Shown here: piece after piece, positions 32,426 to 40,683 of the stretch
Numbering within the stretch: position 1 is the first letter of the stretch
How the letters are laid out: every line of letters begins with the position of its first letter
Origin: Smithella sp.
GTDB taxonomy: Bacteria > Desulfobacterota > Syntrophia > Syntrophales > Smithellaceae
Assembly: GCA_017993615.1 (NCBI GenBank)
Contig: JAGOMJ010000016.1
Span: forward strand, 1 to 48,002
DNA length: 48,002 bases
Direction: 5' to 3'
Program-made: the position numbers and the translations under genes
The notes under the pieces: model-generated
Database searches by the model: none
Seen by the model: only the letters and a program-made list of their open reading frames with translations
Told to the model about the DNA's origin: nothing

Positions 32426-33619
32426 TCAATTTCTTTTGACCAGCAGCAAACCTTTCAAATAACGTCCTTCGGGGTGTCCGAAAGCGACCGGATGATCCGG
32501 TCCGGCGTCCAGCCTTGATAAAAGCTGCAACTCGGCACCGGCATCCCGCGCGGCACCCAGAACGATCTTATAAAAAAGATCTTCTTCAATGAAATTGGAA
32601 CAGGAAAAAGTGGCCAGCATCCCGCCTTTGCTCAGATGTTTGATTGCCTGTAAATTAATGTCTTTATACCCTCTTGCCGCTTTGGGCACATCTCTTTTGG
32701 TTTTGGCAAAAGCGGGCGGATCAAGAATAATCATGTTGTAGTTTTCCGGCGTATGTCTGAAATAATCAAACACATCGGTCTCGATCACCGGATAATTCTC
32801 CACAGAAAACCAGTTGAGATGCAGGTTTTTTCTGGCGGCAACGCACGCCGTTTTGGATATATCAAGAGAAACAACCTTTTTGGCGCCGCCTTCCGCACAA
32901 TAAACGGAAAAAGCCGCGGTATAGGCAAAACAATTCAGCACATGAGCATCACGGCCCAGGGAACCGATTTTTTCCCGGTTCACCCGCTGATCGAGGAAAA
33001 ATCCGGTTTTCTGACCGGAAACAACATCAACTTCGAATTTCAGACCATTCTCCATAATTTCCACGGTAGAATTTTCATCTTCACCAAAAGCGATGCCGCT
33101 TCTGTTTTCCAATCCCTCCAGCTTGCGTGAATGGCTGTCACTTTGTTCATAAATTCTTGTTGGTTTGAGCTGGGCGATCAGAGCATTTAAAAGATGATTT
33201 TTCTGTTTCTCCATTCCGGCGACGGCGATCGAAAAAACCAGAGTCGTATTGTAGACGTCAACAATCAATCCGGGAAATCCGTCCCCTTCGGCATTAATCA
33301 GACGGTAGGCATTTGTCTGCTCATTGATAAGTCTCTGCCGCAATTTATATGCGTCATGCAAACGGGACTGCCAGAAATACGGTGAAATATTTTCGTCGCA
33401 TCTTCTAGTCAAAACACGAAAAGCGATATCCGTCGACGGATTAAAAAAGCCCAGGGCCAGCGGATGGCCTGCCGCATCTCTGGCCAGAACAATATCGCCG
33501 GGGCCGGGATTTCCTTTTACCGAGCCTATCGCGCCGGAAAATATCCAGGGATGTCCGCGCAGAATGGCATCTTCTCGAGCTTTCTTTAGAATGATTTCCG
33601 GATAGTTGATCGTGATCAT
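32426..33619 (-). CDS. rlmI: SAM-dependent 23S rRNA cytosine-5 methyltransferase, RlmI-like
   Basis: About 397 residues. An N-terminal PUA domain (ILRGHPWIFSGAIGSV, PLALGFFNPSTDIAFRVL) is followed by a Rossmann methyltransferase: SGQKTGFFLDQR, VLNCFAYTAAFSVYCAEGGA, VVSLDIS, MIILDPPAFAK and a TFSCSNF segment with the catalytic cysteine. This layout is typical of the RlmI/YccW family, which makes m5C in 23S rRNA; exact target inferred. I chose the ATG at 33619 because the upstream GTG at 33661 would lie at or before the transcription start implied by a TATAAT at 33672-33667. Confidence 0.88.
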   Translation of the reverse strand: MITINYPEIILKKAREDAILRGHPWIFSGAIGSVKGNPGPGDIVLARDAAGHPLALGFFNPSTDIAFRVLTRRCDENISPYFWQSRLHDAYKLRQRLINEQTNAYRLINAEGDGFPGLIVDVYNTTLVFSIAVAGMEKQKNHLLNALIAQLKPTRIYEQSDSHSRKLEGLENRSGIAFGEDENSTVEIMENGLKFEVDVVSGQKTGFFLDQRVNREKIGSLGRDAHVLNCFAYTAAFSVYCAEGGAKKVVSLDISKTACVAARKNLHLNWFSVENYPVIETDVFDYFRHTPENYNMIILDPPAFAKTKRDVPKAARGYKDINLQAIKHLSKGGMLATFSCSNFIEEDLFYKIVLGAARDAGAELQLLSRLDAGPDHPVAFGHPEGRYLKGLLLVKRN

Positions 33620-33721
33620 GGTGGCATAAAATATATTTTCCGCCTTGAAATTGCAAGACACATTATATTATAAGCATTCATCATTTTTATTTTTAATGCC
33701 AAAAAAACAGGGAGAAAAATC

Positions 33722-34798
33722 ATGTACGCAGTGATCATGGCCGGAGGCAGAGGCGTCAGATTCTGGCCCCGCAGCAGAGAAAAGAGACCCAAACACCTTC
33801 TGGACATCACAGGCGAAAAAACCATTATTCAGGAAACCGTTAACCGGATAAAGCCGTTGGTTCCCCCGACAAATATTCTCGTGGTGACGGGTAAAAAACA
33901 TGCCCGGGCGTTAATGAAACAACTGCCGGAAATTCCCCCCCGAAACATCCTGATCGAACCGGTAGGCCGAAATACCGCCGCCTGCATCGGACTGGCCGCC
34001 TTGCATATCCGTAAGCGATCGACGGACGATACAATGATGGTTCTGCCTTCCGATCACGCCATAGCCGATTCCGGAAAGTATCTGAGCGTGATGAAAGCGG
34101 CGGCCGTTGTGGCGGCCCAGGAGAAAGGATTGGTGACCATAGGCATTACCCCCTCCAGTGTTCAGACAGGGTTTGGTTATATCGAAGGGGGAATCTTATG
34201 CAAAACAATAAAAAACCAAGACGTTTTCCGCGTTAAGTCAATCCGTGAAAAACCCGATTTTCGCACGGCGGCAAAATTCGTCCGGAGCGGCAATTTCTAC
34301 TGGAACAGCGGGATGTTTGTCTGGCAGACTTCGGTCATTCTGGAAGAGATCAAACGCTGGCTGCCAGAGTTATATGCGGGACTGACACTTATCGACACAT
34401 CGCTGGGCACCGCCGGCGAGACGGCAACCGTGTCCCGCGTTTACAAAAAACTGGGCTCCGTCTCCATCGATTACGGCGTGATGGAAAAAGCCGGTAACGT
34501 TTTTATCCTGCCGGGAAATTTCGGCTGGAGCGACGTCGGCAGTTGGGATGCTTTATGGGACATCTCCCCAAAAGACAAGCAGAATAATGTCATCCTCAGC
34601 GGGAGCAGAACCGTTCTCGAAGATTCGAAAGGATCGCTCATCTATAATCCGCGAAAATTGACCGCCTTACTGGGAGTCAGGGATCTGATGATCGTCGAAA
34701 CGCCGGATGCCCTGCTGATCTGTAAAAAAGGACGTTCTCAGGATGTTAAAAAGATTGTTGAAAGACTGGAAGCAGGCCAACTGAAAAAATACCTTTAA
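33722..34798 (+). CDS. manC: Mannose-1-phosphate guanylyltransferase
   Basis: A 358-residue nucleotidyltransferase making GDP-mannose from mannose-1-phosphate and GTP. It has VIMAGGRGVRFWPRSREKRPKH-type pyrophosphorylase signature at residues 4-25 and later IEPVGRNTAACIGLAAL, VLPSDHAI, REKPDF, NSGMFVW and WSDVGSW. It has no C-terminal phosphomannose isomerase domain, so it is the short single-function form. It diverges from the rlmI-like gene. Its TAA overlaps by 3 nt the stop of the selenoprotein gene on the other strand. Confidence 0.92.
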   Translation: MYAVIMAGGRGVRFWPRSREKRPKHLLDITGEKTIIQETVNRIKPLVPPTNILVVTGKKHARALMKQLPEIPPRNILIEPVGRNTAACIGLAALHIRKRSTDDTMMVLPSDHAIADSGKYLSVMKAAAVVAAQEKGLVTIGITPSSVQTGFGYIEGGILCKTIKNQDVFRVKSIREKPDFRTAAKFVRSGNFYWNSGMFVWQTSVILEEIKRWLPELYAGLTLIDTSLGTAGETATVSRVYKKLGSVSIDYGVMEKAGNVFILPGNFGWSDVGSWDALWDISPKDKQNNVILSGSRTVLEDSKGSLIYNPRKLTALLGVRDLMIVETPDALLICKKGRSQDVKKIVERLEAGQLKKYL

Positions 34799-35097
34799 CG
34801 GCGTTTCCAGTATACCGGACGGCCCTTGAGGGGGAATCCTTTTCTTTCGAGTGCTCCGGTAATGATATCCACAGACGTTCTCTGATCGTCAAAGGTAATG
34901 GACACGACATTCCCTTCCTCGAATTGATAGTGTTTGACGCCTTGAATTCCGTTCAGGATAGCCCCTATCCTTTGCTTGGCCCCTCAGGCGGCACATCCAG
35001 GCACGGTCAACTGCATCACGACCTCGCCCGCGTCGGCCGCGCTGACAAAAACGCCCAGAAGCATCAGAACGGCAAATATAATGATTTTTTTCTTCAT
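34795..35097 (-). CDS. Secreted HMA-domain selenoprotein with CAAU metal site (in-frame UGA)
   Basis: The reading frame is ATG 35097 to TAA 34795-34797, 100 residues, with one in-frame UGA at codon 38 (34984-34986). Residues 1-22 are a signal peptide (MKKKIIIFAVLMLLGVFVSA, then AD). The mature part, residues 25-100, follows the heavy-metal-associated domain pattern: VPGCAAU in place of CxxC, then IGAILNGIQGVKHYQF, VVSITFDDQRTSVDIITGAL and RKGF. The second metal cysteine is the UGA codon. A hairpin 12 nt after the UGA resembles a bacterial SECIS, and a selenocysteine tRNA gene is present at 47802. Selenocysteine insertion is thus the best reading. A true stop would leave a useless 37-residue peptide while the downstream half still shows domain conservation. 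It likely binds or transfers Hg, Cu or another soft metal in the periplasm; the metal is not known. Confidence 0.88.
34955..34971 (-). promoter_or_regulatory. SECIS-like hairpin in the selenoprotein mRNA
   Basis: On the minus strand, 12 nt after the UGA, AGGATAG (34971-34965) and CTATCCT (34961-34955) form a perfect 7-bp stem closed by a GGG loop. Bacterial SECIS elements lie within the coding sequence just after the UGA and have a short apical loop with guanine, here 20-22 nt after the UGA. The fit is good; binding by SelB is inferred. Confidence 0.78.
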
Positions 35098-35126
35098 TCC
35101 CCAAAACACCGGTTTTATTTGCGAAC

Positions 35127-35156
35127 ATCATAACTCCAATACCCGGCGGATTGCAA
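35127..35156 (-). promoter_or_regulatory. Promoter of the selenoprotein gene
   Basis: Minus-strand TTGCAA (35156-35151), an 18-nt spacer and TATGAT (35132-35127; 5 of 6 matches to consensus). Transcription would start near 35120, about 23 nt before the ATG. The -35 box lies within one of two ATTGCAAT palindromes. Confidence 0.6.
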
Positions 35157-35169
35157 TCATAATTGCAAT
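35150..35169. promoter_or_regulatory. Paired ATTGCAAT palindromes between divergent promoters
   Basis: ATTGCAAT occurs at 35150-35157 and 35162-35169, separated by CATA, with centres 12 bp apart. The first covers the -35 region of the selenoprotein promoter and the second abuts the -35 of the maf promoter. This is a plausible operator for a repressor or activator acting on both directions. Confidence 0.5.
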
Positions 35170-35197
35170 TGACAGCAACGGTTAAATTTGTGATACA
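35169..35197 (+). promoter_or_regulatory. Candidate promoter of maf-yggS
   Basis: TTGACA (35169-35174) with a 17-nt spacer to GATACA (35192-35197), a weak -10. The start would be about 20 nt before the maf ATG. Confidence 0.45.
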
Positions 35198-35224
35198 AGA
35201 AAAAAAATCTATTATGGGGAATGA

Positions 35225-35818
35225 ATGTCCATCACAGCCCATGCGTCACTGATTTTAGCGTCGGCGTCACCGCGACGGCAGGAAATGCTCCGGTCCGCCG
35301 GTGTGCATGTCAAAATCATTCCGGCCCATGTCAATGAAAAATATCTCACCGGGGAAACGCCTCGCCAACACGTGCGCAGGCTTTCCAGCCTGAAAGCGAT
35401 GAAGGTGGCTGTCGAGAACCCCGACGCCTGTGTTCTGGGAGCCGATACCATTGTTGTCATCGACGGCACGGTTCTGGGCAAGCCCCGCAATAAAACACAG
35501 GCGAAAACGATGCTGAAAAAATTAAGCGGCAGACAGCACACGGTCTTTACAGGATTTACCGTTGTCCGGTTGTCTTCTGGAATTCGCTCGACCGGGGTGG
35601 TTCAGTCCGTTGTACGCTTCAAAACCATTCATCCGGACGAAATGGAGTGGTACATCGCCGGTGACGAACCTTACGACAAAGCCGGAGGCTATGCCCTTCA
35701 AGGCCAAGGCGCCTGTTTTGTCCGCTCCATTCGCGGTTCCTACACCAATGTGATCGGACTGCCGCTCTGCGAAGTTTTGGAAACGCTGAAAAAACTGCAC
35801 GTCATCGATTTTTGTTAG
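35225..35818 (+). CDS. maf: Maf-type nucleoside triphosphate pyrophosphatase
   Basis: A 197-residue Maf/YceF-family protein. It has LILASASPRRQEMLRSAG at the N-terminus, the acidic catalytic ACVLGADTIVV segment, LGKPRNKTQA, and KAGGYALQGQGACFV with the active-site lysine region. It hydrolyses non-canonical or modified (d)NTPs and limits septation when overproduced in other species. GGGGA lies just before the ATG. It is 4 nt from yggS, forming a two-gene unit. Confidence 0.94.
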   Translation: MSITAHASLILASASPRRQEMLRSAGVHVKIIPAHVNEKYLTGETPRQHVRRLSSLKAMKVAVENPDACVLGADTIVVIDGTVLGKPRNKTQAKTMLKKLSGRQHTVFTGFTVVRLSSGIRSTGVVQSVVRFKTIHPDEMEWYIAGDEPYDKAGGYALQGQGACFVRSIRGSYTNVIGLPLCEVLETLKKLHVIDFC

Positions 35819-35822
35819 CCAT

Positions 35823-36515
35823 ATGGGAACAGACATTGCCGCCAATATCGCCGCTGTCAAACAGAGAATCGCTGCCGCCGCCGAAAGAGGCAAACGGTCT
35901 CCTGATTCCGTCAAACTGCTGGCGGTTACCAAAACGGTCCCCGTTCCGGTCATCGAAGAAGCGATCCGGGCAGGCATAACCGCCCTGGGAGAAAATTACG
36001 TTCAGGAAGCCAGAGAAAAAATCGCCGTCATCGGCAGAAGCATTCCGTGGCACATGATCGGGCATCTGCAGACGAACAAAGCGAAATATGCGGTGATTCT
36101 TTTCGACTACGTTCATTCCGTCGACCGTCTGGACCTGGCTGCGGAAATCGATAAAAGAGCCGGGCGGGCGGGTCGTCAAATCAACATTCTGATTGAAATC
36201 AACGTCAGCGGTGAAAAAACAAAAAACGGTATTCCGGCTGGAAAGGCGGTTGCGCTGCTTCAGGACCTTTCCGCCATGCAGCATATCGCGGTAAAAGGAT
36301 TGATGACCATGGCGCCGTATTCGGACGATCCCGAAACATCGCGTCCTTATTTTCGCGAACTTAAAAATCTTCAACAGAATATCATCCGGGCGGGAATCGC
36401 CGGCATACACATGGAAGAGCTTTCCATGGGAATGACGGATGATTTTGATGTAGCCGTTGAAGAAGGCGCAACTCTGGTGCGCATCGGCAGAGCAATTTTC
36501 GGAGAAAGGAATTGA
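35823..36515 (+). CDS. yggS: PLP homeostasis protein, YggS/PLPBP family
   Basis: A 230-residue alanine-racemase-like barrel protein without the C-terminal racemase domain. The pyridoxal-phosphate lysine is in VKLLAVTKTVP (about residue 38), and family motifs follow: LGENYVQEA, WHMIGHLQTNKAKY, HSVDR, INVSGEKTKNG, GLMTMAP and LSMGMTDDFDVAVEEGATLV. It buffers PLP supply in the cytoplasm. It follows maf by 4 nt and converges on the HD-GYP response regulator. Confidence 0.94.
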   Translation: MGTDIAANIAAVKQRIAAAAERGKRSPDSVKLLAVTKTVPVPVIEEAIRAGITALGENYVQEAREKIAVIGRSIPWHMIGHLQTNKAKYAVILFDYVHSVDRLDLAAEIDKRAGRAGRQINILIEINVSGEKTKNGIPAGKAVALLQDLSAMQHIAVKGLMTMAPYSDDPETSRPYFRELKNLQQNIIRAGIAGIHMEELSMGMTDDFDVAVEEGATLVRIGRAIFGERN

Positions 36516-36546
36516 GTAAAAATCCCAGGCGCTGAAAAGACGGCCA

Positions 36547-37716
36547 TCAATTCACGGTGCGGTGGTTGGTCTCGATCAACGTTCGGGCGGTTTTTTTATA
36601 GACCGTCAGACAGGCATCCACGACATCGGGATCATACGTGATCCCCCGGTATTTGACGATTTCCTCGATAGCCGCATCCACGCCCAGAGCCGGACGGTAC
36701 GGCCTGTAGGAAGCCATGGCATCAATGACATCCGCCACGCCGATAATGCGGGCTTCCAGCGCGATCTCGTTTCCCCTCAACCCCCTCGGATACCCCGATC
36801 CGTCCAATCGTTCATGATGCTGATAGATGACCTCCGCCACCGGATAGGGAAATTCTATGTTCGCCAGCACATCGTTGGCCACTTTGCAATGCGTTTTGAT
36901 GATGGCCTTTTCTAGATTGTTTAATGCACTGGGCTTTGTTAATATTTCCGACGGAACGCATATTTTCCCGATATCATGGAGGGTGGCGGCAATATGAATA
37001 AACGAAATCTGCTCCTCGGGTAATTTCATCTCCCGGGCAATCTTGCAGGCAATTTTGGCCACCTGGTCTTCGTGGCCGGCCGTATAAGGATCCCGCGTCT
37101 CTATAATTTTGGACAGCGTTCTGACGATGCCGTCCATAATGATCTGCGATTTTTGATAACTTTCCTTGAGTTTTTCCGTTTGAATCAAAAGGTCATTGGT
37201 TTTCTCCAGAGCCTTTTGCTCCAGAGCCTTGTTTAACTCCGTCAGCTCTTTATTTTTCTCTCTTATCAATTCCACCAGACGCTTATTTTCCGCTAAAATC
37301 TCAACTTTGGAAAGCGATTGTTTAATATGCAGCAGAATTTCTTCTTCATGCCAGGGCTTGGTGAAGTAAAGATGTACGCCGCCTTTATTGATGGCTTCAA
37401 TAATGGCGTCGGAGTCCGCATACCCGGTCAGAAGAATACGGATGGCATCCGGAAAAATTTCTTTTGCCTTCGAGAAAAACTGAACACCGCTCATTTCAGG
37501 CATTCTTTGATCGGAAATAATAATAGAATAGGGTTTTGTGGCCGAACGCAGTTTGTTCAATCCCTCCAAACCGCTGTTTGCGACATGCACGTCGTAATTT
37601 TCGTCGGCCAGAATGCGCTTAAAAGCATTGAGAATTGAATCTTCGTCATCAACAATCAAGATGCAATGCTCATATCCGGAATCGTTAGACAGGTTAATAT
37701 CCTTTCCTGATGACAC
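36547..37716 (-). CDS. Response regulator with HD-GYP output domain
   Basis: A 389-residue two-component regulator. The receiver (about 15-135) has Asp23/24, phosphoacceptor Asp69 (IIISDQRMPEMSG) and the TKPW lysine. A coiled coil follows (about 140-195: ELIREKNKELTELNKALEQK). The HD-GYP domain then carries HDIGKICVP and HHERLDGSGYPRG, a complete phosphodiesterase set for c-di-GMP. It resembles RpfG. The start is a GTG without a strong ribosome site; no ATG is available before the receiver, so the exact start is uncertain. No histidine kinase lies nearby. Confidence 0.9.
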   Translation of the reverse strand: MSSGKDINLSNDSGYEHCILIVDDEDSILNAFKRILADENYDVHVANSGLEGLNKLRSATKPYSIIISDQRMPEMSGVQFFSKAKEIFPDAIRILLTGYADSDAIIEAINKGGVHLYFTKPWHEEEILLHIKQSLSKVEILAENKRLVELIREKNKELTELNKALEQKALEKTNDLLIQTEKLKESYQKSQIIMDGIVRTLSKIIETRDPYTAGHEDQVAKIACKIAREMKLPEEQISFIHIAATLHDIGKICVPSEILTKPSALNNLEKAIIKTHCKVANDVLANIEFPYPVAEVIYQHHERLDGSGYPRGLRGNEIALEARIIGVADVIDAMASYRPYRPALGVDAAIEEIVKYRGITYDPDVVDACLTVYKKTARTLIETNHRTVN

Positions 37717-37735
37717 CGCTGAAGAATTTTATAAA

Positions 37736-37764
37736 ATAAAAAACCATTCTCATGAGGATGTCAA
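37736..37764 (-). promoter_or_regulatory. Candidate promoter of the HD-GYP response regulator
   Basis: Minus-strand TTGACA (37764-37759), a 17-nt spacer and TTTTAT (37741-37736). The start would be only about 14 nt before the GTG start codon. The 140-nt gap to uvrA suggests a separate transcription unit. Confidence 0.5.
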
Positions 37765-37856
37765 GATATTTTTACTTTCAGACAACGAATGACCTGAGGA
37801 AGCACTCAATGTTTCTGCAAGCAGGGAAAAATGACAGGATCAAAAAGGACATATTT

Positions 37857-40670
37857 TCAGGCCGTGATCACATCTCTCAAAAATTTGCCCGTCACGGATT
37901 TTTCATCTCGCGCTACTTTCTCGACCGTTCCCGACGAAATAATTCTGCCGCCGCCGGAGCCGCCTTCCGGCCCGAGATCGATCACGTAATCCGCACACTT
38001 GATAACGTCCAGGTTATGCTCGATCACAACCATGGTATTGCCCATATTCACCAGGCGCATCAAAACATCCAGCAGTTTCTGGATATCGGCAAAATGCAGA
38101 CCAATGGTCGGTTCGTCCAGGATATACAGGGTATTGCTGTTCACTTTCTTGCTCAGTTCCCGAGCCAATTTAATCCGCTGCGCCTCTCCTCCGGATAGTG
38201 TCGTCGCCGACTGTCCGAGATGAATATATCCCAGCCCGACATCGCCGAGCAACTGCAGATGCGACCGGATGGAAGGAATATTGGAAAAAAAGGTCAACGC
38301 CTGATTGACCGTCATGTCCAGAACATCGGCTATGCTTTTATCCTTGTATTTAATATCAAGGGTGTCGCGATTAAATCTTTTCCCATGACAGGCTTCGCAG
38401 GTCACGTAAACATCCGGCAGAAAATGCATCTCGATTTTGATTAAACCGTTTCCTTCGCACGCCTCGCAGCGTCCGCCCTTCACGTTAAAGCTGAAGCGCC
38501 CCGGTTTGTATCCGCGCATTCTGGACTCCGGAAGATTGGTGAACAGATCGCGGATAAACGAAAAGACGCCCGTGTAGGTTGCCGGATTGGAGCGCGGCGT
38601 GCGGCCAATGGGGTGTTGATTGATCATAATGACGCGTTCAATCCCGCCAAGATCCACAACCCTTTTGATTTTCCCCATGGATCCGTTGTACTGATTCAAA
38701 CGGCGCGCCAGCACTTTGTAGAGTGTTTCAATCACCATGGTACTCTTCCCGGATCCCGAAACACCGGTTACCGCCGTAAACACACCCACCGGTATTTTGA
38801 TATCGATATTTTTCAGGTTGTTTTCGCTGGCGCCTTCAAGAATAATGTGCCTTCCGGTAAGCGGACGTTTTTCTGAGGGAAGGTTGATCGATTCTTTTTT
38901 CGACAAATACCTGCCGGTCAGAGACGTTTCACTGTTCAGAATCTGTACCGGCGTGCCCTGAAAAATGATTTCTCCCCCCTCCGTTCCGGCCCCCGGTCCG
39001 ATATCTACGATATGGTCGCAGGCCATGATCATGTCGGCATCGTGCTCGACAACCAGCACCGTGTTGCCCATCTCGCGCAGTTTCTTAAGCGTATCGATCA
39101 AACGCAGATTATCTTTCTGATGCAGCCCTACCGTAGGTTCATCCAGAACATACAAAACGCCTGTCAGCCCGGAACCGATCTGCGTGGCCAGCCGAATGCG
39201 CTGGCTCTCCCCGCCGGATAATGTTGAGGTGGCTCGCTCCAGGTTCAAATAATCCATTCCGACATTGAGCAGAAACTGCAACCGGCTTTTGATTTCCCGG
39301 ATGATTCTTTCGGTAATATTGAGTTCCTGTGGTGAGAGTTCGATCCGTTCGAAAAAGCTGTGGCAATCGCGGATGGACATTTTGCACAATTCATAGATAT
39401 TTTTTCCCATCACCGTAACGGCCAGAATCTCTTCTTTCAAACGCGCCCCGTGGCAGGTCTCGCAGGCGCTCAAATCGATATAACGCATCAGATCATTGCG
39501 AATCGCCGTTGACGCGGTTTCCCGCCACCGCCGCTCCAATTGCCGGATTGCCCCCTCAAACGGCCGGTGAACAAAATATCTTTTATTGCCGCGATCATGA
39601 TAGAATTTGATTGTTTCGCTGCCCGACCCGTAAAGAAGAACTTTCCGAATTTTTTCCGGCAGCTTATTGAACGGCGTGTTCACATCAAAACCGTAATGGC
39701 TGCTGAGCGCGTCCAGAATGCTGTAATAGTAAAGCGAGTGACGACCGGCCCACGGCGCTATTGCGCCGTCCCGCAGAGACAATCCGGCATCGGGAACAAT
39801 CAGATATTCCGTAAAACGCATGGAAGAACCCAGACCGTTGCAGGCGGGACAGGCTCCGTAGGGATTATTAAATGAAAACATGCGCGGTGTCAGAGCGGGC
39901 AAGCTGATCCCGCAATCGGGGCAGGCATATTTTTCGCTGAAAAGAAATTCTTCGCCGCCGGCGGTCACGATCCGCACCAGCCCCTCGGCATGCTTCAACG
40001 CGATCTCCAGAGAATCCCGCAATCTTTTTCTGATACCGTTTTTCAGCACCAACCGGTCAATCACAAGGTCAATATCGTGGCGTTTATTCTTTTCCAGGCT
40101 GATGTCTTCCGCCAGGTCCCTGTTTTCTCCGTCGATCCGGACACGGGCAAACCCCTCCTTCTGGAGTTTTTTCAATTCCTTCTGAAATTCGCCTTTTTTC
40201 CCTCTCACCATCGGCGCCAGAACACTGAACGGCGTGTTTTCCGGCAAGGCAAGAACATTTTCCAAAATGCCGTCGATGGTCTGTGATTTTATTTCCCGGC
40301 CGCACCGGTAACAATGGCAGACGCCAATGGCAGCATAAAGCAAGCGGAAATAATCGTAAATTTCCGTCACCGTCCCCACCGTGGAACGGGGATTATGGCT
40401 GGCCGTACGCTGCTCGATGGCAATGGCGGGAGACAAGCCGTCGATGGATTCCACATTCGGTTTGTCCATCTGTCCGATAAACTGACGGGCATAAGCGGAA
40501 AGTGACTCCACATACCGCCTCTGCCCTTCAGCATAGATGGTGTCGAAAGCCAGCGATGATTTGCCTGAACCGCTCACACCGGTAATGATGACAAATTGAT
40601 CCCGGGGAATATCCAAGCTTATATTTTTTAAATTATGTTGAGCGGCGCCCCTGATTTTGATCGCGTCCAT
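37857..40670 (-). CDS. uvrA: Excinuclease ABC subunit A
   Basis: A 937-residue damage-recognition ATPase of nucleotide excision repair. Two ABC modules are present: Walker A GVSGSGKSS at 31-39 and GVSGSGKST in the second half, each with an LSGGE(S/A)QRIRLA/KLA signature and DEPT Walker B. The zinc modules CPDCG...CPAC and CEACEG...CEACHG are complete, as is the VESLSAYARQFI insertion region. It starts 13 nt after a peptidyl-prolyl isomerase gene and is the last of the mfd-ppi-ppi-uvrA run. Confidence 0.98.
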   Translation of the reverse strand: MDAIKIRGAAQHNLKNISLDIPRDQFVIITGVSGSGKSSLAFDTIYAEGQRRYVESLSAYARQFIGQMDKPNVESIDGLSPAIAIEQRTASHNPRSTVGTVTEIYDYFRLLYAAIGVCHCYRCGREIKSQTIDGILENVLALPENTPFSVLAPMVRGKKGEFQKELKKLQKEGFARVRIDGENRDLAEDISLEKNKRHDIDLVIDRLVLKNGIRKRLRDSLEIALKHAEGLVRIVTAGGEEFLFSEKYACPDCGISLPALTPRMFSFNNPYGACPACNGLGSSMRFTEYLIVPDAGLSLRDGAIAPWAGRHSLYYYSILDALSSHYGFDVNTPFNKLPEKIRKVLLYGSGSETIKFYHDRGNKRYFVHRPFEGAIRQLERRWRETASTAIRNDLMRYIDLSACETCHGARLKEEILAVTVMGKNIYELCKMSIRDCHSFFERIELSPQELNITERIIREIKSRLQFLLNVGMDYLNLERATSTLSGGESQRIRLATQIGSGLTGVLYVLDEPTVGLHQKDNLRLIDTLKKLREMGNTVLVVEHDADMIMACDHIVDIGPGAGTEGGEIIFQGTPVQILNSETSLTGRYLSKKESINLPSEKRPLTGRHIILEGASENNLKNIDIKIPVGVFTAVTGVSGSGKSTMVIETLYKVLARRLNQYNGSMGKIKRVVDLGGIERVIMINQHPIGRTPRSNPATYTGVFSFIRDLFTNLPESRMRGYKPGRFSFNVKGGRCEACEGNGLIKIEMHFLPDVYVTCEACHGKRFNRDTLDIKYKDKSIADVLDMTVNQALTFFSNIPSIRSHLQLLGDVGLGYIHLGQSATTLSGGEAQRIKLARELSKKVNSNTLYILDEPTIGLHFADIQKLLDVLMRLVNMGNTMVVIEHNLDVIKCADYVIDLGPEGGSGGGRIISSGTVEKVARDEKSVTGKFLRDVITA

Positions 40671-40683
40671 GTTATTCTTTGCT

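Noticed and set aside
34984..34986. UGA as a nonsense mutation making a pseudogene
   Set aside because: The UGA is exactly at a metal-ligand cysteine, the frame stays open and domain-like after it, a SECIS-like hairpin follows, and selC is in the same window. Selenocysteine is the simpler reading.
34889..35242. Open frame on the minus strand across the selenoprotein gene
   Set aside because: It has no recognisable domain and an odd arginine-rich composition. The UGA-containing frame in the same place has a signal peptide, a full HMA domain and a ribosome site position, and explains the DNA better.
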